From: CF-13 sp035279665
GTDB taxonomy: Bacteria > Chloroflexota > Dormibacteria > CF-121
Direction: 5' to 3'
NCBI GenBank assembly: GCA_035279665.1
Contig: DATEHI010000011.1
Span: 62,001-126,000 of the forward strand
Length of the DNA stretch: 64,000 nt
Part shown: one piece after another, positions 57,951-64,000 of the stretch
Numbering within the stretch: the first letter of the stretch is position 1
How the letters are laid out: every line of letters begins with the position of its first letter
Notes under the pieces: model-generated
Database searches by the model: none
Seen by the model: only the letters and a program-made list of their open reading frames with translations
What the model was told of the DNA's origin: nothing
Program-made: the position numbers and the translations under genes

Positions 57951-57975
57951 GTCAGGACGCGTCAGGACGTATCGT
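57951..57975 (+). promoter_or_regulatory. Tandem 10-bp repeats and -10 upstream of the selenoprotein gene
   Basis: GTCAGGACGC (57951-57960) and GTCAGGACGT (57961-57970) stand directly before TATCGT (57970-57975), a plausible -10. The repeat period of one helical turn suggests a regulator bound in tandem over the -35 region. ACTCTC-N15-GAGAGT (57926-57952) is a further weak inverted repeat. Confidence 0.4.
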
Positions 57976-57986
57976 AAGGGGGCATC

Positions 57987-58580
57987 ATGGCTCGAATCGC
58001 GTGGGTCGAGGACGACGAGGCATCGGGTGAGGTCGCTGACCTCTACCGCGAGCTGAAAAAAACGTCGACGAGGGGCAACGTCCCCGACATCCTGCGGACG
58101 ATGAGCTTACGACCTGACTTCTTGCGTGCCATCGACGAGGCCAGCCGGATGCACTTCACCGACGGGGCGCTCAGCCGAGCTGAGCACGAAATGATCGCCT
58201 CCTATGTCTCCGCGCTCAACCGCTGCCATTACTGACTCAGCAGCCACGCCTGGTTCCTGCAGTTGCAGGGAGAGCAGTACTCGAAAGCGGCGGCGGCTCT
58301 ACGCGACGGCGATCTCGACGCCGCCGGCCTGACGCCGAAACACCGCCTCCTTCTGGAATTCGTCGAAACGCTCACCCGGCACGCGTATCGCATCACGGAC
58401 GAGCAGGTGCAGCAGCTTCGCGAGACCGGCTGGACCGATGCGCAGATCGCCGAAGCGGTCTACGACGGCGCGCTCTTCAACCTCTTCGTGCGCCTTGCTG
58501 ATGCCTTCGACATCCATCCCGACCCGTCGTACGATGCCGCCGGCGTTCCCGGGGTCCTGAGCGAGGCCGACGAGGCCTGA
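57987..58580 (+). CDS. AhpD-like peroxidase-related protein, probable selenoprotein (TGA at codon 83)
   Basis: One continuous 197-residue frame interrupted by a single in-frame TGA at 58233-58235. Upstream reads SYVSALNRCHY, downstream LSSHAWFLQLQGEQYSK. Together they form C-H-Y-TGA-L-S-S-H, the AhpD/carboxymuconolactone decarboxylase motif CxxCxxxH with the second Cys replaced by TGA. The family continues normally after it (GLTPKHRLLLEFVETLTRHAYRITDEQVQQLRETGWTDAQIAEAV). A hairpin at 58254-58271 fits a bacterial SECIS. AhpD-type proteins are thiol peroxidases/reductases. ATG 57987 has GGGGG upstream. The alternative, a nonsense mutation or sequencing error, would be a strange coincidence at exactly this codon. 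No sel genes are in the window. Confidence 0.8.
58254..58271 (+). promoter_or_regulatory. Candidate bacterial SECIS element
   Basis: TTCCTGC-AGTT-GCAGGGA: a 7-bp stem (one G-U) with a four-base loop, starting 18 bases after the TGA; the loop is 25 bases after it. The G in the second loop position and the spacing agree with the published bacterial SECIS rules (16-37 bases; G in the first two loop bases). Confidence 0.6.
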
Positions 58581-58594
58581 GCCTTAGCGGGCCC

Positions 58595-59431
58595 CTACTG
58601 GACCGTGGCGCTGTCCAGCAACTGGGCGACCACCGACGAGCTCGACTCGTCCAGAAGGAAGATCAAGTCGTAGTAGCGGCTGGTCGTCGTGATCCTGACC
58701 TCGTGGACGAGCGCCGGACAGGCGCCGGCGGCCAGCCTGACGCCGAACACGCGGTCGGTTGCGGGAAGGTCGCCGACGAGTACCGGTTCGGTGGAACGCG
58801 CCGTCCAGGTGGCCCGGCCTGGTAGGGGAGCCGGGACCGGGGTCTCCTTCGGCGCCTGGTCTTTCGCGCCACTCTCCAGGTACAGCAACGCCAGCGGCCC
58901 GCCCCTGTAGTGCGCCTCCGCCTTCCCCGGGGTCACCGACTGGAACTGGTAGCCGACGGGCAGCCAGATCTTCAACGAGTCGGTCGAGGCCGGGCTAATC
59001 GGGTAGTTGGTCGTGTAGCGCCCAACCAGCCAGCCGTCTCGTCCGTCGCCCAGGCGAATCCGATACCAGCTGCCACCGGGACCGCCCTGTTCCTCCTGGA
59101 CGGTCAATTGCGCTCCGGTGGCCAGCGTCGTGAGGCGGGTCGCCGAAGACGACGGCGCGGCCCGAACGTTGACCCCGTCCGAGGCATGGATCCAGGCGCT
59201 GCGCGGGATCGCCTGAACCTGTTGCGCCCGGTGGACCACCACGTCGGGACACGTGCCACCAGCGAAGGGGGTGACCAGCGTGGTCGCCCTCGGCGACGTG
59301 TGCGAGCCGGATAGCGACAACGCGAGGTGATGGTCCCAGGGCCGCAGCACGGCCAGCCCAATCTCAGCGCCCAGCAAAGTAAAAACCAGGCCCCAAGCGG
59401 CCAGCTCGAGCTTTTTCACGATCCTAGCCAC
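58595..59431 (-). CDS. Membrane-anchored SH3b-domain protein (paralogue)
   Basis: 278 residues with the same architecture as 40212-41087: N-terminal membrane helix (~10-30), SH3b domain (~75-145: SDGVNVRAAPSSSATRLTTLATGAQLTVQ ... WYRIRLGDGRDGWLVGRYTTN), then a C-terminal domain starting SLKIWLPVGYQFQSV and ending VVAQLLDSATVQ (compare WSLMLPQGYQVTPS and VVKQVLDSVALS in the other copy). Probably a surface or wall-binding protein. Its GTG start overlaps the end of the lipoprotein gene upstream by eight bases, so they are coupled. Confidence 0.75.
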   Translation of the reverse strand: MARIVKKLELAAWGLVFTLLGAEIGLAVLRPWDHHLALSLSGSHTSPRATTLVTPFAGGTCPDVVVHRAQQVQAIPRSAWIHASDGVNVRAAPSSSATRLTTLATGAQLTVQEEQGGPGGSWYRIRLGDGRDGWLVGRYTTNYPISPASTDSLKIWLPVGYQFQSVTPGKAEAHYRGGPLALLYLESGAKDQAPKETPVPAPLPGRATWTARSTEPVLVGDLPATDRVFGVRLAAGACPALVHEVRITTTSRYYDLIFLLDESSSSVVAQLLDSATVQ

Positions 59432-60440
59432 GTCCCGGGTTGTCGGGCGTCGCCGTGACGGTGGCGGCGTTTGAGGACTGGGCGGTCACGTTATCGATGG
59501 AGCACGTCACGGTGGTCGTCGCGTTGTACGCGACGTCTGGCACGACCCGCGCCTGGCAGCTTCCGAGCACCTGTCGAGAGGCCGTGTCGGTTATCGCGAA
59601 GGCGATGGTCGACGGCGCCCGGGCACCGACCAGCCCGCCCAGATTTTTAAGCAAGGCCGAGACGACGCACGGCGAGCCGCATCCCGAGGTGTCGACTGAC
59701 ACTACCGTGTAGATGGGCGGCAGCGTCGTGAGGTTCGAGAAATCAATGACATTCGCGGGCGCCGAGATCTGAAAGTCGTGGTTGTAGTTGACGAACCGAA
59801 GGTCGGCGTCGCGAATGCCGTCAACCATGACGCCGTGCTTCAAGCGCAGGCGTAGCACCTGATAAGGGGCCTGCGCGGTGATAAACACCTCGCCCCGTGC
59901 GCCGGCCAGGTCGACGGCATCCACGCCATCGACGGAGACGTGGTCAGTGCGCTGCGTCACTGTCTGCCCGAGAAAGGTCGACCTGAAGACGCTGCCATCG
60001 GTCAGGTCCGTCAGCTGCGGCACATGGCCGGCCGAACCCTTCCACCAACCATTTCCTGCCGCCTTGACGAAGCTTCGGGATACGACATCGCTGCCCATGT
60101 GCGCAGACAGAAACTGCTGCCCGCGAAAATAGGTGTTGTTGCCAAGGATGGTCGCCTCGAGCTTGAGATCGGGCGTCGTGACGGTCACGTACTCAGAGTC
60201 GGGTCTGGTCAGTTGCAGGTCGATCGACCACTGATTGCTGCCCTCGCTGTACGTCCCGGTGATCTCGAAGCTGTCGGCCGCGGTCAGGGTGCCGGTGGCC
60301 CCGGTCTCCAGGCTGCGGGTCGTGGGCAGGTCGAGGCCGACCGGAAGATCGCAGCCGGAGAGCGCGGCGATGACAACGACTCCGACCACCCCGGTCCGGG
60401 CCCAGGGCTTCGCCTGCGAGAGAGGGCGAGATGCTAGCAC
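59424..60440 (-). CDS. LppX/LprG-like lipoprotein
   Basis: 338 residues. Lipoprotein signal with lipobox ALSGC (Cys ~30). Residues ~45-240 have the antiparallel-sheet pattern of LprG/LppX-type lipid-carrier lipoproteins (SFEITGTYSEGSNQWSIDLQLTRPDSEYVTV, NNTYFRGQQF, RTDHVSVDGVDAVDLAGARGEVFITAQAPYQVLRL). The C-terminal ~90 residues are a separate FxLyD-like beta domain (NAATVTATPDN). Start GTG 60440. Lipid transport is inference from the fold pattern. Confidence 0.72.
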   Translation of the reverse strand: MLASRPLSQAKPWARTGVVGVVVIAALSGCDLPVGLDLPTTRSLETGATGTLTAADSFEITGTYSEGSNQWSIDLQLTRPDSEYVTVTTPDLKLEATILGNNTYFRGQQFLSAHMGSDVVSRSFVKAAGNGWWKGSAGHVPQLTDLTDGSVFRSTFLGQTVTQRTDHVSVDGVDAVDLAGARGEVFITAQAPYQVLRLRLKHGVMVDGIRDADLRFVNYNHDFQISAPANVIDFSNLTTLPPIYTVVSVDTSGCGSPCVVSALLKNLGGLVGARAPSTIAFAITDTASRQVLGSCQARVVPDVAYNATTTVTCSIDNVTAQSSNAATVTATPDNPGRG

Positions 60441-60486
60441 GGCACTGGTGGTGTAACGCCTTGGGCGTGCCGACCGTTACTCAACG

Positions 60487-62166
60487 GTGAGCGCCAAGCG
60501 CCGGGCGGTTCGCTTGTTCGGTCGGGAATACGCGGTCATCTTGCCCAGCATCCGGGATCCCCGGATGCACGTCGCCGCGGTCCTGGTGACGCTCCAGGTG
60601 CTGGGCCAGACCGTTCTCGGCTTCCGGCTCTCGGTGGCGCAGATTCTCATTTGTCTCGCGACCGGGGCCCTGATCGAATTCGTCGTCGCGTTCTTCAAGG
60701 ACAGCGTCATTATGTGGCCGGCGAGCGGGTTGCTGACCGGCAACAGCACCGCCTTCATCCTGCGGACTCCCGGCACGCTTCACGGCCAATGGTGGAGCAC
60801 GCATGGGATCTGGATCTTTGTCGGCGTGGTCGCCGTCTCGATGGCGTCGAAGTACCTGATCCGCTGGCGGGGACGGCACATCTTCAACCCGTCGAACCTC
60901 GGCCTGGTCCTTGCATTCGTCGCGCTTGGCCCCAAGCTCACGGAGCCGCAGGATCTGTGGTGGATCCCACCCGGGCCCTGGCTGATCGTGACCTACGCGG
61001 TCCTGATCGTCGGGGGGCTGTTGATCGCGTGGGAACTGCGATTGCTCGGCCTCGAGCTGGCCTTCATGGCTGGCTTTGCGGCCTTTACCGCCCTGGCGCT
61101 TGCCCTGGTACCCGACCATTGCATGGTCGCGAGCTGGCACGTGGCCCCGATGTGCGGTAGTGAACTCTGGCAGATCCTGGTGACCTCGCCGGAACTCCTC
61201 GTCTTCGGCCTCTTCATGATCCCCGACCCGAGGACGGTGCCCGACGGCCCGGCGGCGCGCGTGGCGTTCGGCATTCTCGTGGCCATCCTGGCGGTGCTGC
61301 TGATTGGCCCGACGACGCTTGAGTTTTGGACCAAGACGGCGATCCTGGCCAGCCTGGTCATCGCCTGTGCGCTGCGTTTTGCGCTCGCCCGGTTTCTGGC
61401 CCCACTCGAAGCCAGGGAGAGGCAGAGGGCTGGGAGGCGTCGCCTGGGCTGGCGCCTGCCGGTGGCGCTCGCCATCGCGCTGCTACTGGTTGGCACCCTT
61501 CCGGTGGCCGCCGATCTATCGACCCACAGTCCGGAGCCGGCCGCGGGGCTCGCCGATGGGTCGACGCCAACGCTCGCGCTTATCGTTGGCGCCGGGCCCG
61601 CCATCGGCAGCTCGGTCTCGAGTTCGGCGGCCGCCGCGCTTCCGCCACCAGGAAATTCCGGACCCGTCTCCGCCTCGGCGCAGCTCTGGATCTTGCCGCC
61701 GATTCCCACGGTAACGGTCGCGCCGAACGTCGCTGCATTCGACCAGTCGGCGCCGCGGAACGCGGCCAAGATGGCCTATGACGCGGTGCTCGACCTCATC
61801 ATCGAATCCGAGGCTCGTCGTGCCCACGACCTCAAGCTGGCTGAGAGTGGAGCTACGGGCGATGGCCTGAAGGAATTTACCGATGTCATCAAGGACGACA
61901 TCAGTTCCGGAAAGATCATCCAGAAGACCTACAGCTTCGACAAGGTAAGCCTCAACCTCTTCCTTCCGAAGTTCAGCAGCCAGGCGTCGCGGCTCGTCGG
62001 CGTCAGCCTGACGGGGACCTCGACCTTTATCACCCGCGACGCCTCCGGCAACGTGCTTTCGCAGACGAGCACGCCCTATTCGAAGAGCTGGGGCATCGAT
62101 ATCGGCGCTAACGTCGCGCACCAGGTCATCATCAATGACTACACGGACCTGGCTCCCGCCCCCTGA
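60487..62166 (+). CDS. RnfD/NqrB-superfamily (UnbU-like) membrane protein with exported C-terminal domain
   Basis: 559 residues. Residues ~25-300 form 8-10 helices, with HIFNPSNLGLVLAFVALG (~138-155) matching the NP(S/A)N block of RnfD/NqrB proteins and enediyne-cluster UnbU relatives. A last helix (~318-338, WRLPVALAIALLLVGTLPVAA) leads to an exported domain of about 210 residues that I do not recognise (DAVLDLIIESEARRAHDLKLAESG ... SYSFD-type strands ... VGVSLTGTSTFITRDASGN). The flavin-attachment SGAT motif of true RnfD is not seen. No other rnf/nqr genes are adjacent. GTG 60487; divergent from the lipoprotein. Confidence 0.72.
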   Translation: MSAKRRAVRLFGREYAVILPSIRDPRMHVAAVLVTLQVLGQTVLGFRLSVAQILICLATGALIEFVVAFFKDSVIMWPASGLLTGNSTAFILRTPGTLHGQWWSTHGIWIFVGVVAVSMASKYLIRWRGRHIFNPSNLGLVLAFVALGPKLTEPQDLWWIPPGPWLIVTYAVLIVGGLLIAWELRLLGLELAFMAGFAAFTALALALVPDHCMVASWHVAPMCGSELWQILVTSPELLVFGLFMIPDPRTVPDGPAARVAFGILVAILAVLLIGPTTLEFWTKTAILASLVIACALRFALARFLAPLEARERQRAGRRRLGWRLPVALAIALLLVGTLPVAADLSTHSPEPAAGLADGSTPTLALIVGAGPAIGSSVSSSAAAALPPPGNSGPVSASAQLWILPPIPTVTVAPNVAAFDQSAPRNAAKMAYDAVLDLIIESEARRAHDLKLAESGATGDGLKEFTDVIKDDISSGKIIQKTYSFDKVSLNLFLPKFSSQASRLVGVSLTGTSTFITRDASGNVLSQTSTPYSKSWGIDIGANVAHQVIINDYTDLAPAP

Positions 62167-62202
62167 TCCCGATTCGTCGGGCCGCCGCTGAACGGCAAGG
62201 GC

Positions 62203-63843
62203 CTACTGACGGACGATCGCTGGCGCGCGCCCGCGTAAGACGAACTTCTGGATCTTGCCGGTGGCCGTCTTGGGGAGCTCCTCCACGAAGTTGAACCATT
62301 GCGGCACCTTGAAGTGCGCCAACTTCGCGCGGGCAAATTCTCGAAGCTCCTCCGCGGTCGTGGTCTGACCAGCTTTCAGCACGATGAAGGCACAGGGCGC
62401 CTCGCCCCAGCGCTCGTGTGGGAGGCCGACCACCGCCACCTCCTGGACGGCCGGATGGCGAAGCAGGCATCCCTCGACCTCGACCGATGAAATGTTTTCA
62501 CCGCCACTGATGATCACGTCCTTCAGCCGGTCGCGAATCTCGGCGTAGCCGTCCGGGTGCACGACGGCGGCATCGCCGGAGTGGAACCAGCCGTCGCGAA
62601 TTGCCCTGGCCGTTGCCTGCGGATCGCGGTAGTAGCCCTCGAGCACCACGTTGCCGCGGACCACGATCTCGCCGATCGTGCTCCCGTCGTGCGGTACTTC
62701 TGCACCGGTGTCCGTGTCCACGACGCGGAGGTCACCGGAGGTAATCAGCTCCACGCCCTGACGCGCCTTGATCGTGGCACGCTCGGCCGACGATAACGTG
62801 GCATGCTCCGGCAACGGATCGCAGACCGAGATGAATGGTGAGGTCTCGGTCAGACCGTAGACCTGGGTCACCTCCCATCCCAGCTCGCCCTCGAGCCGCT
62901 CGATGGTGGCGGCGGCCGGCGGGGCACCCGCGGTCACCACGCGCACACCACGCGGCACCTCGCCGCGGACGTTGGCCGGGGCGTTGGCGAGCCCGATCAG
63001 GACCGTCGGCGCCGCGCACAGCCAGGTCACATGCTCCTCGCGGATCAGCCGGAAGATCATCGCCGGGTCTGGCTTCGGCAGGCAGATGTGCGTGCTGGCG
63101 GCGGCCGTCACCGTCCAGACGAACGTCCATCCGTTGGCGTGGAACATGGGCAGGGTCCAGAGGTAGCGGTCCCCGATCCCCAGCCGCAGGTGCAGCAGCG
63201 TTCCAACGGTGTTCAGGTAGGCGTTGCGGTGGGTGATCATGACGCCCTTAGGCCGCGCCGTCGTGCCGCTCGTGTAGTTGATGGTCAGAAGGTCGCCCTC
63301 GCTGATCTCCGGGCGGCTGACGTTGGGCGATTGGGTCGCGAGCATCGTCTGGTAGTCCATCCACCCCACTCGTGAGCCGGTCATCGCGACGAAATGCCTG
63401 ACGTCCCCCAGCTGGCCGCGAACGCTCTCCACGCTGTCGAGGTATTCCTCGGTAGCACAGACGACGGTTGCCCCCGAGTGGTCGATGATGTAGGCGAAAT
63501 CGCCGGCCGTCAGCCGGTAGTTGACCGGCACCAGCACGGCGCCGATCTGCGGCACGGCGTAAAAGGACTCGAGCTGCTGGTGGACGTTCGGCGCGATGTA
63601 GGCGACCCGGTCACCCTGGCCAACGCCCATCCCTTGGAGCGCGGCGGACCAGCGGTCGCAGCGGTCGAAGAACTGCTCATAGGTGAGCCGGAGGTCGCCG
63701 TCGACGACCCCCTCGCGTTGCGGATGTAACCGGCGAGTCCGCCGCATAAACTCGAGTGGCGTGAGCGGCGTTTCTATCGAGCCCTTCCTCCTCCGGCTGT
63801 CCGACTTTGTGCCGAGTTTAGTCCGGCGCCGACCCCATGGCAA
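62203..63843 (-). CDS. AMP-dependent acyl-CoA synthetase (long/medium-chain type)
   Basis: Activates a carboxylic acid to acyl-AMP, then acyl-CoA. P-loop INYTSGTTARPKGVMITH; A4-like YGLTETSPF; A7/A8 GWFHSGDAAVVHPDGYAEIRDRLKDVIISGGENISSVEVEG; catalytic Lys in LPKTATGKIQKFVLR. The maximal frame starts at TTG 63843 (546 residues), but the first 22 residues look non-coding and a -10-like TAAACT lies inside them. GGAGGAGG at ~63787-63794 is followed by ATA at 63777, in frame and just before the usual N-terminus (ETPLTPLEFMRR). The true start is uncertain. Confidence 0.92.
   Translation of the reverse strand: MPWGRRRTKLGTKSDSRRRKGSIETPLTPLEFMRRTRRLHPQREGVVDGDLRLTYEQFFDRCDRWSAALQGMGVGQGDRVAYIAPNVHQQLESFYAVPQIGAVLVPVNYRLTAGDFAYIIDHSGATVVCATEEYLDSVESVRGQLGDVRHFVAMTGSRVGWMDYQTMLATQSPNVSRPEISEGDLLTINYTSGTTARPKGVMITHRNAYLNTVGTLLHLRLGIGDRYLWTLPMFHANGWTFVWTVTAAASTHICLPKPDPAMIFRLIREEHVTWLCAAPTVLIGLANAPANVRGEVPRGVRVVTAGAPPAAATIERLEGELGWEVTQVYGLTETSPFISVCDPLPEHATLSSAERATIKARQGVELITSGDLRVVDTDTGAEVPHDGSTIGEIVVRGNVVLEGYYRDPQATARAIRDGWFHSGDAAVVHPDGYAEIRDRLKDVIISGGENISSVEVEGCLLRHPAVQEVAVVGLPHERWGEAPCAFIVLKAGQTTTAEELREFARAKLAHFKVPQWFNFVEELPKTATGKIQKFVLRGRAPAIVRQ
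63815..63820 (-). promoter_or_regulatory. Possible -10 for the acyl-CoA synthetase
   Basis: TAAACT on the minus strand, about 20 bases before the GGAGGAGG ribosome site. If real it excludes TTG 63843 as the start codon. Confidence 0.35.
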
Positions 63844-63913
63844 GACACGGGGGAGAAACCAAACGGGGGTCTGCTGCGTTACTTGTCGGGCGGGGGCGTT
63901 GCCGGCTCTTCGC

Positions 63914-63919
63914 TAGACT
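63914..63919 (+). promoter_or_regulatory. Possible dxs -10 (TAGACT)
   Basis: TANNNT hexamer 12 bases before ATG 63932; the leader would be about five bases. Confidence 0.4.
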
Positions 63920-63931
63920 CGAACAGCGGAC

Positions 63932-64000
63932 ATGGACCAGGTTTCCAACACACCAGTTCTCGACCGGATCACCAGTCCGGCTGATCTTCGCGCGCTGAGC
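63932..64000 (+). CDS. dxs: 1-deoxy-D-xylulose-5-phosphate synthase, N-terminal 23 codons only
   Basis: The window ends 23 codons into this frame. It reads MDQVSNTPVLDRITSPADLR then ALS, closely matching the LLDRIxSPADLKxLS start of DXS, first enzyme of the methylerythritol phosphate isoprenoid pathway. The call rests on this N-terminal signature alone. Confidence 0.72.
   Translation, partial: MDQVSNTPVLDRITSPADLRALS

Noticed and set aside
57987..58235. Interpretation as a pseudogene broken by a nonsense mutation
   Set aside because: The stop is exactly at the catalytic second Cys, the downstream half is intact and a SECIS-like hairpin follows; selenocysteine explains all three.

Overview
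This is a continuous stretch of high-GC bacterial chromosome that includes the replication origin. It reads like a deep-branching Terrabacteria-type organism of the Chloroflexota/Dormibacterota kind. That placement is inference from gene content: a short YidC without a large periplasmic domain, SpoIIM, FemAB-type ligases, a stomatin/NfeD pair, many GTG/TTG starts and no outer-membrane or LPS genes. I see no phage, insertion sequence, CRISPR array, rRNA or convincing tRNA. Coding density is very high, and neighbouring genes commonly overlap by ATGA or GTGA.

Layout. 1-4350: a truncated gcvT and a sigma-like protein face an nfeD-slipin-CPBP protease run. 4351-6080: parAB with a DnaA box, an inverted repeat and a parS-like site. 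6099-11180 (minus strand): ndk, lepB, an M16 peptidase, then the classical origin block jag-yidC-yidD-rnpA-rpmH. 11181-11500: oriC. 11501-18400: dnaA-dnaN-recF-dciA and a UvrD/RecB-type helicase-nuclease. 18640-30252: a small membrane protein, a glycolipid-type glycosyltransferase, a K+ channel, an MshA-like glycosyltransferase, a TetR-MMPL pair, an MFS transporter, a lipoprotein beta-propeller and a DUF4388 protein. 30375-38149: two FemAB-like ligases, a two-component system, a glycosyltransferase, folK-folP and murE. 38166-41741: AraC-VOC pair, then a minus-strand rsmG-SH3-methyltransferase-small protein run. 41759-51437: fmdB and the conserved DUF4129-DUF4350-MoxR-DUF58-sigma/propeller-SpoIIM-RDD neighbourhood. 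51434-53326: DUF2203, cysteine desulfurase and a zinc-finger protein. 53382-58580: a membrane glycosyltransferase followed by a redox island (trxB, ECF sigma, Rieske protein, COG4315-like lipoprotein, AhpD-like selenoprotein). 58595-64000: SH3 and LprG-like surface proteins, an RnfD/UnbU-like membrane protein, an acyl-CoA ligase and the first codons of dxs.

Most notable observations. (1) An AhpD-like gene at 57987-58580 has an in-frame TGA exactly at the second cysteine position of the CxxCxxxH motif, followed by a hairpin that fits bacterial SECIS rules. It is a probable selenoprotein that automatic pipelines would split in two. (2) At least eleven genes have a TANNNT -10 hexamer ending 6-8 bases before the start codon, which suggests widespread leaderless transcription; in one case (rsmG/fmdB) a single overlapping -10 serves both directions. 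(3) Two ECF-type sigma genes are each translationally coupled to a membrane-anchored partner, one carrying a Rieske [2Fe-2S] domain and one a beta-propeller. Both are candidate unconventional anti-sigma sensors.
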